Positions 22,718 through 33,538 of a stretch of 64,000 nucleotides of DNA are shown here, one piece after another (within the stretch, counting starts at the first letter, position 1; every line of letters begins with the position of its first letter). The position numbers were made by a program, and so were the translations under genes. Under the pieces are notes generated by a model that did no database searches, had not been told where the DNA came from, and was given only the letters and a program-made list of their open reading frames with translations. The stretch comes from Alitta virens (Eukaryota > Annelida > Polychaeta > Phyllodocida > Nereididae), in NCBI GenBank assembly GCA_932294295.1, contig OW028579.1, positions 5,354,370-5,418,369 on the forward strand, in the 5' to 3' direction.

Positions 22718-23442
22718 ATGAGAGAATTAAGAGAACTGAGGGCGTTGAGAGCTATGAGAGAAGCTAGAGATATGAGAGAGTTAAGAGATCGTGAAGCCGA
22801 TAGTTATGAAGGCTTGCCAAAATATAGGCCAGAAACACAAGGTGCCTGTAGGTTTAGTCCAAGGTCGGAAAAAGAGGCGCCATTACCAACAGACGATCTA
22901 CGTGGAGTACACGTGGAGCTAACACATTCACCATGGAACGAGGATTGGCCCTCATCATCACTTCATGTCAACCGCGAGGCCTCTCGACAGTCGCAGCAGG
23001 AAAAGTCTCCACACGATACGATGACACATCACATTCATAGCAATGCATGGAACAACGTCCGCCCCCCCAGTAGAGCGTACAGCGGGCCCCCCCCCCCTTC
23101 AAGGACCGGATGTCGCAAGTTACGACGCTAACAAGAGACAATCCTAGAACAAACAATCAATAGTCAAGCACGCATGGAAATCTCATTAACTTTAGCGCAG
23201 TCTCAGGAACCGAACAGGCCGCCAATAGGATCAGAGAAAACGCTATCAGCGGTGAGTTCATCGATCTTGTAGATTTACTTAGCAGCGCTATGGCTGATAA
23301 TGATGAACTCCGTTGTTTTGTTGATGTGAACGGTTTAGTCAATTTTAAATATCAGAGATGTAAAAAGGCAATTCAAATTCCTTTAAGTGGCTTGAAGCCT
23401 GGGGAACTTACGAGCTCCTCCTTTGCAGCCATTTTGGCTTAG
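22718..23442 (+). pseudogene. Gag-like N-terminal region of the DIRS-like element
   Basis: Frame 22718-23131 opens with an Arg/Glu-rich stretch (repeats like RELRELRALRAMREARD), likely a charged coiled coil, and turns Pro-rich. A second frame from about 23189 to the TAG at 23442 contains EFIDLVDLLSSAMADNDEL, which resembles the gag core that precedes the zinc fingers in such elements. The two frames are out of register and end in stops, so at least one frameshift and one nonsense change separate them. Confidence 0.6.
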
Positions 23443-23444
23443 AA

Positions 23445-24263
23445 GTGTTTATAGAGATGGTAAACTATCAGTCATTTATTCTCACTATGTTTCATACATT
23501 TAAGCTTCCATTTGTCATTACCTATGATACCCGGCACCGCCAAGCATTAGGTCTAGGAAAATCATTTAGATTCTCAAGGTTGAATCAGGAATTATATGTT
23601 TTAACTTTCAATTCCACGGCCTTGCATAGCATTAACAAATGCAACAAATGCTCTTCAAGCGATCATTTTACCTTAGATTGCCCCTTTCTTGGCCCTGGGC
23701 AGGTCAGCGACTTGTCCAAGTTCAAAAAGCCAGGTCAAGGCCAACACCAAGGTCAGTCCCAGAACGAGGTCTGTTACAAGTTTCAAGATGATAAATGTAG
23801 ATATGGCACCAAGTGCACTAGAAAGCACACTTGTGTCAGTTGTGGTGAGCCAGAAACTTTAAAACAGGTGCCAAGTGCAATAAATTCAAGCATAAGCACA
23901 GTAACATTTCGGAATAAATCCTACTGGCAGGAATACTTGCCACTAGTTTATGATTTAAATTATGCACAAGATATCCTCAATCAATTGTGTAATGGTGTTA
24001 GAATAGGGCAACCTGCAGCTCCTGCTACCATCATATCTACCAACTGGCCTTCAGCCTCTAAGTTTCAGGATGCAGTTACCAAGGTCATTGACTCTGACCA
24101 TTCATTAGGTCGACTGTACGGTCCTTTCGATATCCCACCCTTCAATGAATATGTAGTTTCTCCATTAGGGGCATTCATGAAGCTGGACAACTCAAAGATC
24201 AGGCTCATTCATGACCTCTCACATCCACCTTCATATTCAGTCATGATGACATCGATGCAGTGA
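23445..24263 (+). pseudogene. Zinc-finger part of gag and start of the reverse-transcriptase ORF
   Basis: Within 272 codons there is a CX2CX4HX4C zinc knuckle (CNKCSSSDHFTLDC, about 23640-23682) and then a CCCH-type finger (CX7CX5CX3H) starting at CYKFQDDKC (about 23770). This pair is usual for DIRS/Ngaro gag proteins. The last third (from about 24040) is the N-terminal lead of the reverse transcriptase, with PPFNEYVVSPLGAF and KIRLIHDLS. A frameshift at about 24230 breaks the join to the catalytic part. Confidence 0.8.
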
Positions 24264-25466
24264 CTTCTCTCTTCAGTATTCCTCAGTTGACGATGCAGTT
24301 GAGAGTTGCATCAAATTTACTGCACCATACATGTCTAAGCTAGACTTGAAGGATGCTTATAAGTATGTAGGGGTACACCCAGATGATTGGCATCTGTTAG
24401 GATTTAGTTGGAACTCAGTATTCGGCATCCCTCGTTATTACTTCTCCAAAGTTTTAAACTTCGGCCTGCGCTCTGCAACCGCACTCTTCGACCGGTTTGC
24501 AGGAGCAATTCGTGCCTTTATGATAAATGAAGGAGCTACAGACAATCTAGTCAGATATGTTGATGATTTTCTAGTTATAGCTCCGAGGTCGAATGTTAGG
24601 TCAATTATAGATATGATGCTTGAAGTTACTGTTAAGTCCGGCTTCGCTATAAAGGCATCCAAGGTTACCAAGCCAGCTAGAGTCGTCAAATTTCTTGGTA
24701 TAATAGTGGATGGAGAAAAGTTTGAACTTCGCATATCTGAAGATAGAGTCACTGAGATTAAGGGCATTTTGGCCAACTGGCGTTCTAAGCCAGTAGGCAC
24801 TAAAAGAGGATTGCAGAGTCTAATAGGTAACCTGGCCTTCGCCCCACGAGTTGTGCAATCAGGTAGAGCTTTTCTCGGCCGACTTATAGGCCTAGCTAAG
24901 AGGCCAAAGCTTCTGCATCACAAGGTCCGCCTCTCTTCCGATGCCATAGCTGACATAAATTGGTGGTATAAATGCATTGACAGCCATAATGGAGTGCACA
25001 GTAGGTAAGGTACTCCACGTTTATACAGACGCCAGTGACTTTGGTTACGGTGCCGTATTAGTTAACAGCTGGTTTGCCATCAAATATGCAGGTATAAGTG
25101 CATCATCAGGGCTGCAGTCCATCAACTGGCGCGAGATGCATGTGGCAGTGAAAGCATTAGCCACATTGGGTGACAGAGCTTGCGAATGAAAAGGTCATAT
25201 TTCATGCAGACAATGCTGCTGTTTGTTATACACTGAACAAGCTATACACACCAGTACCTGAGATAATGGAGCTTGTCAGACAATGGGCATTGCTGGTAGA
25301 ACAGCATAGGATAGAAGTTGTAATAGTTTACATTGCCACCCTCGATAATGTTGATGCCGATCTTCTTAGTCGAGGGAGAATTGATGACTTCCTGGCACGC
25401 ATGGGACATTGTGTTCCTGCTCGAATTTGGCCAGCTGATGTTAGTTATTTCGATCACGAAGTCTGA
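24264..25466 (+). pseudogene. Reverse transcriptase and RNase H of the DIRS-like element
   Basis: The catalytic aspartates are visible in KLDLKDAY (about 24337) and YVDDF (about 24558). RNase H follows in a shifted frame: TDAS.FGYGA (first Asp, about 25025), NWREMH (Glu, about 25125), HADNAAV (Asp, about 25203) and NVDADLLSR (last Asp, about 25350). Frameshifts occur at about 24990 and 25185. All metal-binding residues that I can see are kept, so decay is by indel and stop, not by loss of active-site residues. Confidence 0.85.
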
Positions 25467-25496
25467 AAATTTCGATTATTCTTTCAGATCTTACAT

Positions 25497-26440
25497 GTCG
25501 CCGGGTTGGTTGGTGCCGGTCTGGCCTATAATTCGCGCCGCTCATACTCCACAGCAGTTAACCGGTATCTCCACTTTACCGAAATATATAGCCTTGACCC
25601 TTTTGAGTTCAATGAGCTTACAGCGCTCAGGTTCATAGCTCACTTATCTTTGCATAAGCTTTCACTGGCATCCATCAGAGTTTATCTTTCGGGCGTCAGA
25701 GCATGGCTGTTCACAGCAGGTTTCCCTCCTCTTGACATTTACTCCCTTAGACTAAAATGGGCTCTTAAATCAGTAGAGCGAGCGGGCCCAGCACCAGTTC
25801 AGGCTTCTCCCATTTCATATTCAATGTTGATACAAGTGCAGAAGTCTTTAGTTTATGGTTTTGATAACCTAATGTTATTTTCTGCAATGTAACAAGCATA
25901 TTTCGGATGTCTGCGTGCATCAGAAATACTGTTCAGCACCAGGGGTGTCCGCTCCTAGCATCCGCGGTTACATTTTACCCAGGTTCAGTACCGTTCATGG
26001 TACTTAAAGTGCCATCATCAAAAACTTCAGTCTCGGGCTTCTCAGTTACTGGGGGTTGTTCGGGCACTGAAGTTTATGCTTATTGCTCTCTCAGATTGTA
26101 TATCGCGAAGAGGCGCGCATCATCAGAAGCACCACTCTTCCTTTTTCGCGATGGCACAATACTTATGCATAAACTTTTTTCGCATAAAATGAAGTCTATT
26201 TTTCAGGCTGCAGGCTTTACAGCCCAGCATATTACTCCCCATTCACTCCAGGCCGGAGTTGCTACAGATGCGGCAGCACTTCAGCTGCCGGAGCCAGTTA
26301 TTAAGCGCTTGGGGCACTGGAAGTCTGAAGCTTATAAGGTCTATGTTAGGCCTTCGGACGCTCAGACAGCCTCTTTGGCAGCTCATTTCACCTTGGGTCC
26401 TCGTGCACTGCTCACTGCACTGCTCACTGCACTTAATTAA
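25497..26440 (+). pseudogene. Tyrosine recombinase of the DIRS-like element, active-site Arg replaced
   Basis: The N-terminal core-binding domain is open from 25506 to a stop at 25890. The catalytic part continues after a frameshift. Box I arginine is in FGCLRASE (about 25900). The lysine beta-hairpin is represented by LKVPSSKTS. Box II reads PHSLQAG, where members of the family have HSLR or HSFR, so the second catalytic Arg is Gln (CAG). RLGHW and the nucleophile region EAYKVYVRPS follow. The change fits a CpG transition in a dead copy. Confidence 0.85.
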
Positions 26441-26512
26441 CACTTCATATGCAAATCTTTTAAAATTCTTAACACCTAAATTACATTTTGCTCTTGGGAA
26501 TGCTACACAGTT

Positions 26513-26641
26513 ATGGGCCTCCACAAGAGCAATGTATATTGTATCTATTTGCATAAATATATGTTGTCAATAAATGGCTTATTTAATCCACACTTATTGA
26601 CTTGTCTCTTCCTTATTTCTCAGAGTCATTTATAGGGTTAA
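26513..26641. repeat. Direct repeat B1 of the DIRS-like element
   Basis: This 129-bp sequence starting ATGGGCCTCCACAAGAGC is repeated at 27122-27250 with a few mismatches. The 480 bp between them would be the A2 segment in an Ngaro layout. The repeat contains AATAAATGG, which could serve in 3' end formation. Confidence 0.85.
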
Positions 26642-27121
26642 ATATAATTTATTAAAATAAATATAGTTAAACTTTTATGCTCCCTTGGCTTCCGGGCGCC
26701 GCAGCTCTTTCATTAGCCAATCATAGCCCTAATCTGATATCCAAGCCCCATTAGAGGGACTGTTCTGGGCTTAGGCAATATTCGCCTTCACTACTTCGTT
26801 TCCCACCATCCCAGATCCCCTTTATTCATTTCTTAGAGTAAGTTTTTTATATTGATCGCTTACCAATCTCATTTACAGCTGACAATTCAATTTATGTCCA
26901 GCATGTATTGTTTCAGCATTTGTACAGGCAGCAGTGAGTATTATGTTTCTAAGTCGTGTTAAGACTAGAATAAGTCCTGTTATTCTTGTTTCAAATGTTT
27001 CATTCTTATTTTACGATTTCAACTAACTTATGTAAGTTGTTCTATAAAACTTATATGTCCAAGAAGTACATGTATTTATATATTGATGAAACCACATTAG
27101 CGATGTGCTTGTGTTTAAGGC

Positions 27122-27250
27122 ATGGGCCTCCACAAGAGCAATGTGTATTGTATCTATTTGCATAAATATATGTTGCCAATAAATGGCTTATTTAATCCAC
27201 ACTCATTCACTTGTCTCTTCCTTATTTCTCAGAGTCATTTATAGGGTTAA
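27122..27250. repeat. Direct repeat B2 of the DIRS-like element
   Basis: Second copy of the 129-bp repeat. It ends in AGGGTTAA, directly before the first base of block B homology (ATGGAC...AAATTCAGGAG). Confidence 0.85.
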
Positions 27251-27476
27251 TGGACATAAATTCAGGAGCATGCATGTACATACTAACAATGTATTCAATA
27301 ACTAACATAATAGTCAATGCACTTCAACTCTCATGCATGACTAACTATATTAAACAAAAGTGTCTGTGACTGTAGTTATGAATATGAATATCTATATATC
27401 AGATATGTAGAAAATGAGTGAATACAGCTATGTCTAATATATGAAATCACATTTAAATTGAGATTTTCCCACCAAA

Positions 27477-27603
27477 ATGCTTCAACAAAGGAAAAACATT
27501 GTCAAGACGATTGTCCTTGTTTATATTGTAATTTTTTTTTTTTCAAATTTTGTCCCTCGACAGTGTGGTGGCTACAAATCTGGCCAGTTTGTTAGTGACT
27601 TTT
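27477..27603 (+). CDS. Possible orphan signal-peptide exon, copy B
   Basis: ATG 27477 opens a basic, then strongly hydrophobic stretch (VKTIVLVYIVIFFF) followed by CGGYKSGQFVSDF and a consensus donor GTAAGT. The exon is 127 bp, so it ends in phase 1, the same phase as the signal-peptide exons of the two paralogues. No downstream exon is evident before the minus-strand gene. It may be a relic first exon of another family member, or chance. Confidence 0.3.
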
Positions 27604-27740
27604 GTAAGTAATAGCATGTTACCAAGTAAAATAAAGTCATTTGAAATCATAAATTATCGTGTGTTTGAATATATTTCTCTAATATGATTTGAGTTTCATT
27701 ACATATGACTTTTTGAGTGTCAAATTTTTATGTTGCTTCA

Positions 27741-28151
27741 TTGTCCTTCCACACAAAGGTTTTGTCCTTCCGTCACACTGGAAGTAAGCTTCTGTATATA
27801 CTTATTGTCTATATTGAATTACACTTATATTATACATTTAAGACCACTATTCAGGCAATTGTATTCTGCCATCAAACTAATTGTGCAGTTAATGAATTTA
27901 CAGAAACCCTCATACATGTAATCAGAAGTCTTGAGGCTGGTTGCAAGAAATGTCCTTCCGTCACCCAGCTATTAAATAAAACTGAATTTTCCTATATTTT
28001 TTACATGCTTGTAAGATTATGTACATTTGAAATTGTTCACAGATATGAAAGCTAAACCACATCACAAATCGTTTTAACAGAGTACCTATTTATTTATTGA
28101 TTATTCAATACAGAAAAATTCAAATTCCATCAATTTATGTCCTTCCGTCAC
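27741..28151 (+). repeat. TGTCCTTCCGTCAC motif series, block B
   Basis: Exact copies of TGTCCTTCCGTCAC start at 27763, 27951 and 28138, spaced 188 and 187 bp, with a partial one at 27741. Sequence after the first and third (CACTGGAAGTAAGCTGCTG-like and CACTACGGATTTCATGCTG) is also similar, which suggests an old tandem repeat of about 187 bp. Confidence 0.6.
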
Positions 28152-29319
28152 TACGGATTTCATGCTGTGGTTTTGATCTTTTGAACTTCCAGTTGTCTGA
28201 GCAGGGGTGTAAATGGGGTTTCCTTATTAGTGAGGTGGTCCTAAGAAGGGTGATTTTTTGCAAAATATATATTCTAGTGTCTTTATTTTTATTTCATGGC
28301 TTGTGGGAATTTTCAACCAGATAATGTTAGGTGACGCCACTGAAGTTATGCCACCTGGTGTTATTTTAGAGTTGTGATGCTTTGTCCAACAATATTTGGA
28401 AGGTTGTTCTTTTACACCGTATCCTCTTCACTGTACAGTTCAACCTAAGACTAATCCTTCAGCTGTACAAAATCATTAGTCCTAGTTTAAATGTCCAGTA
28501 ATATTGAAGAAAACTAATGTATGGCATTGCTCTCATTCTTAGCAACAATGGAAGTATAGGGCTTTTGATCCAAAAGTTTGACTTGCAATATAGATATAAA
28601 TATTGTTATATTGCTTTGTTTGATATTAATGAGATGTTGCAGTTCTCTGCAAATTTAGCCATAAAATGGAATATATATATCTGTTGTGTGTTCAAAAATA
28701 TCCGATGCAAATTTCTATGTAGTAAAACATGGATCTTCAAGGTGCTACCCATCAGTTTACATAAGAATATGCAGAGCACATGGGTCTGAAGCTTATTAAA
28801 CTTCCATGGCAGCTGTCAGAGGCAGATTCAATGATGAGATGAGGTTTAGAGTCTAAATCATATTAGACATTGTTGGCTCTTTTTACTTTCCTCAGCATAG
28901 ACACCGAGTACAAGGCACCTCTAATATAATGTTTTACGCGATTGACATCCAGCTGGGATGATGGTCATGAAAAGTGCCCGAGCAGGGACATTTAGTAATT
29001 TCAAGTAATTGTTTTGTCATTTATTTTTCCGCAGTGTATTTTTATAAGTAATCCACATGTAGCCTGAGCAATTAGCATGGGCTATATCATGTTCCCAGAT
29101 AGCATTCCAAATCGGCCCAGTATCATTTCCATACACTATAGGCCACAGTCAATACAACATCGTAGTAACATCGCCGACATCATGCCAACGTTGAAATGAT
29201 TTGTAATCTGGGTTCATTATAAAAAAGCAAATAATTGACAGACTGATAAAAAATAAAAAGTAATTTTTTGGAGGTTTTGTCCTGCTATGAGAAAAGGAAA
29301 CATCTTTATCTTGTTCATT
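28152..29319. other. 3' flank of the minus-strand gene, block B
   Basis: Homologous to 9045-10199 in A. It contains the short MITE at about 29095-29217 with a damaged right arm. No gene seen. Confidence 0.6.
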
Positions 29320-29352
29320 TTTATTACACTTTTTGTCAAGCCTTATTTGTTT

Positions 29353-32300
29353 TCAGTATTCTAGATTCCAAAAACCCATGTCACCAACAACATTTTCCCA
29401 GTCAACAACTATATCAATGTGGTTCCCTGTTGACATAAACATGACAAGGGCAGGAAGATCTTTCGCGGTGAAGGCACGCCACAATGTATGGACATGTTCC
29501 ATCTTGATCCCAGTCCTTTTTTGGAAATCCTCTTGGCTTATGCATTCTGGAAGGATTAAACATACTTCAAAATCATTCTTCTGTTGGAATTATTCTTTGC
29601 TTGTGCATTCTGGAAGGAATCACAATATCTCAGAAATGATTCTTCCAAGTTATCACCTTGCCATTATAAACAAAGACATGCACACATTTTTGTCATAGTC
29701 TGACAAGCTAAAAATTTCAAAACATTTTCAGAAAAATGTCTGGAATAATATATTAAAAGTCCTAAAAAAAATCCCCCTTGTGGCAAATTGGGATTTTATT
29801 TGAAATTAAAAGATGTATCATTGTATATATTGAATTTACAAAACTTTTCTACATCCCCAAATATTATGTATGGATATATTAGATTAAGTTCGGGCATAAG
29901 TGATCTTGTTTTTTTTCCTTATTTTGTTGCTTCCTGATGTGAACCATAGGTAAATGTTGGTTGGAAACAAACAAAAAACTAGCAAAATAGATGCTACAGT
30001 GCTAGTCTCATATTTTTGATTCAATTCTAAAATAATTGATTTCATTGAATTCCTTGTGTCTGAAACCTATAATTTGATACTTTGCATGAATTTCTGTCAT
30101 GTCTAGGACGAGATTTCAAGAAAAATTAAACCGGCATCCATCTTGGATGCCATCTTGAATTCCCGCATTGCTACAAGGGGGTTTTTGGGGACTTTAATAG
30201 GTTACTCCTAACATGTTTCTGACCATTTCCTGAAATCTTCAGCCTGTTTGTCATCTAGTAGTTTCATCGAATGCTCTTACACAATTTTTGCACACTTGTA
30301 GTATGGACTTCTTCATGAAATGTTTTCCACAACATACTCACCATACAAGTTTTTGGCAAACTCTTTAGGATCTTCAATCAGTATCTCTTGGTTGCTCGCT
30401 ATTACAACCAAAGAGAGCCAATGAGAGCCGTACTTGACTTGCATGACTTCGATAAAGCATTCGACATCCTCAAGACTGGTGCTGTTCTTGATTTCAGTTG
30501 GATCACTAACTTTCAGACTCTCAATCCATTGTCCTAATTCAAGGCTTGATCACAGGATCCTATAAAGACAATAGTGCAGAACCATGTTTTAAGTAATTTG
30601 GTTGAGAACTTACTGATCTCTAAAATTCTGCAGTCTAAGCAGGAGGGTGAAAGGTTCATCAGAATATTTCATGCTTAGATTGCCATTAGTGTTTTACAAT
30701 AAGCATTAAGTAACATGTCAAGTATTTTTAAAGAAAAAATAAACACACAAAGCTTTCACGGTTTTATGTTATATGTGAAAAAGAAGACATAAGAGGCTTA
30801 TATTGAAGAATGCAACATACCAAATTGTGACTCATGCAAATTTAATAGGCCACAAATCAAAATTACTCGTCATAATCTTCTACATTTACGCAAATTTCCT
30901 TTTATTACATTACATTTACAACTGTATACTGTGCAATGAATAAAGCATGGAATCACGCTAAAAAGTACACTCAAACTACTCGTGATCAAACACAATAATG
31001 ACAAGAATTCATTCAGAAAATCACAGGCACCGTCTAGCAGAGACACATGGCAAGACATAATAAGTTCTCTATCTTGACGAAAGCCCTTGGTGAATTTTCT
31101 CACAGGCGCCCTCCAGCATCATCGTGGTCATCATACATATTAATTGCTTAACCTTCAAATGCTATTTGCTCATAAATAAAATGGTGATAACAATAATGTG
31201 CCTGAAATAATGTATTGATGTAATATTATGTTAATTTAATAACAGTGTCTTACCTTCTTGCGTTGGTGTAACCCCCAAGACTTACATACATACTCCATGT
31301 ATAGTTGTTCATATTGAGTAATTGGCCATAAGGAACTACTGGGATAATTTTGTGAATGTCTTGTAAATTCTTTGCATCTGTAATATTAATCAAACAAATA
31401 CTTACTGATATACAAACTGATTTTGCAGTATTGTAACATCATACCAAAAAATACTTTCTCAACAACAAATTTCATTTTCTTATTGACGATTATAGATCCA
31501 ATTATTCACCCCCACAATCCAGCAATCCCCGAGTGCCCGAAGTGACACATGAGCTTGCAAGAAATAGTATTAGCTACCGATATCCAAAACGTTACAATAC
31601 TATGCCACAAAAATCTAAAAATATAATTTCAAATCATAATAATTTAAAAAATTTCATCAAAACAAATTCATAGAATCTTACAATGTGCACTGTGACATTG
31701 CTTATGAATTTGTAATATCCGTGGCCATTAGTGTCCTTACGGGAATTATTATAAATTATAATTATTATTATTGAAATCATTGTGCATTTATTCGGCTCAT
31801 AGTCTAACATAATCATAGCACATAATCATCATTGTAATGTCATTATTAGTTAGTAGAGCTAGTTGACCTCACTTAGATGTTGCTGTACATCGCTAATGAG
31901 AGGCCACCTAAATGTTACACTATACAATTATACCATGGTTACATGTGAGACATGAAGATATGTACACCCGAAAATGTCAATGTACAACGAGGCCAATAGG
32001 CCGAGTTATACATAACATTCGAGGGTGTACATATCTCATGTCTCTCAATGTAACCATTGTGTAATTGTTTTGTACCACTAAACTACAATATTTCTATTGT
32101 CAATGTGGTATTTAAAATGTTCATTGATTCACTGAAAAATAGCGCTCCATCTACAATTCGTTTGTAATTAATTCATTAATGACAGTTATTTAATTAGATA
32201 GGTGAAGATCTGAGCGTGCAGAAAATGTTTGAATTTTGAATACTACTAATCGCAGCGCGGCGTGACTCACTAACTGTTGTACATGATGATTTGTACAACG

Positions 32301-33538
32301 GTATGAGAGAAAAGGCATCATATCAGCTGAAGACCAATGGGAACAGCTCAGTTGACCTGATTATTAGGCCTTCTGCCATTTCTCTAACCACGAACAGATA
32401 ACTTTCTTTGCTACATTTCACTCATATCCAGGTTTATACACCCAAAAGCTAAAAAACACAATAGGTGTTGCCAACATACTAAAAAAAAGAGGTGTCTCCT
32501 ACCAGAAAATACTTATTCCTACTATACCAGATAGAGGGCCAAGAAGAACAAAGATCACTCATTGTGATCACCCAACATCTAGGGCCTCTATGTTCGTCCA
32601 AGTTTGCAGAATCAGAGCCATGCAGCAGTCTTTGTATTATTTCATGGGATTCTATGTGCACACAATATGACAGCATTCCTGCCTATCTAAAACAATTTTA
32701 TACTAAAAATTAATGAGTGTACACACTGTTACTAACCTTGACATGCTGTTATTTCTATACAATCATAATTTTCATGCAATGAATCCGCAATTTCATCTTC
32801 TGCTTCCTAAATTTGTTATGGCTGAATGACTTATTCATCGCCAATTTATAAAGCTAATTATTGTTTAAATTGAATATTTATCAGCCTGTTGCAAAATACC
32901 AAAAAAAAATGATGGGACTGCTGCCAGGCAAGGTATAGCGCTTCACTCACTTGCGAACAGACACATCTTGGCTCTCATAGCATCCTTATTGTTGATGTCG
33001 AAATTGAAGGCCACCTTCAAGGAGTTTTCCATCTGGGCGTAGCGCACCGGCATTTCCTTCTTTATAACTCCTGTGTACTTCGCAAAAGTGCTGTACAATT
33101 TCTCACATTTTCCCTCAGCCCCTTGTTAAGGAATCATAAAACCATGAACACTGTTATTTAATATCACTGTACAGTAATAGATAATAAACTGCATAGTAAA
33201 GTCAATAGCATGCATGAACATAGCTACTGGAATTAAGCTCACTCTGTGCCTGACTGTATTTGTGTGTGAAATGAATTTGGTTTGATTTGAATTTTTGAAG
33301 TTTATATATATCTTCAAATAGATTCATTCAACAGTTAAATGTATGCGTGCTGAAAATTTAAACATCCGGATACCATTTTGGCATTTTACAAATAAAAACA
33401 ACATAAATGAGAATTTTAACCAAAATGTAGTACATGTCTTGAGTCACCAATTAAAAAGTTATTATTTAACACTCTAATAGGTTTACTTTTTAAGGCTAGG
33501 AAACAAAGCACCACTGCAAAAAGAGAGTAGGTCTTCAT
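29353..33538 (-). pseudogene. Minus-strand secreted-protein gene, copy B, probably dead
   Basis: Exons correspond to 33487-33538, 32951-33121, 31254-31377, 30342-30559 and 29353-29546. Exon 2 has a 30-bp in-frame deletion relative to A and C. Exon 4 contains TGA at 30550-30552, codon 119 of the joined frame, where A has GGA and C has GAA. The exon 1 donor is AA|GTAAAC instead of AG|GTAAAC. About 220 bp upstream of the start, including the TATA-like site, is missing. KYGSRW has become KYGSHW. The remaining exons stay open, so the loss may be recent. A product of 118 residues could at most be made. Confidence 0.8.
32456..32702. mobile_element. 247-bp insertion in intron 1 of copy B with CTAAAAA target duplication
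   Basis: CTAAAAA occurs at 32449-32455 and 32703-32709. A and C have the site once, with nothing between. The insert has no terminal inverted repeat and no poly(A) tail. It has a 73-codon open frame (32492-32713) without a recognisable motif. The 7-bp target duplication marks it as a genuine insertion of unknown type. Confidence 0.65.

Larger units (their letters stand above)
22586..27250 (+). mobile_element. DIRS-like (Ngaro-type) tyrosine-recombinase retroelement, degenerate
   Basis: The order is gag-like region, CCHC and CCCH zinc fingers, reverse transcriptase, RNase H, then tyrosine recombinase, followed by two direct repeats of 129 bp. Tyrosine recombinase in place of a DDE integrase, with repeats after the ORFs, is the mark of the DIRS order. 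The B1-A2-B2 layout at the right end resembles Ngaro. No left copy of the A repeat is visible, so the left end is probably truncated. The element joins the Polinton fossil of block A to the first base of block B homology. Several frameshifts and stops make it inactive. Confidence 0.85.

Noticed and set aside
24438..24800. 120-codon minus-strand frame
   Set aside because: It is the antisense shadow of the reverse-transcriptase domain.
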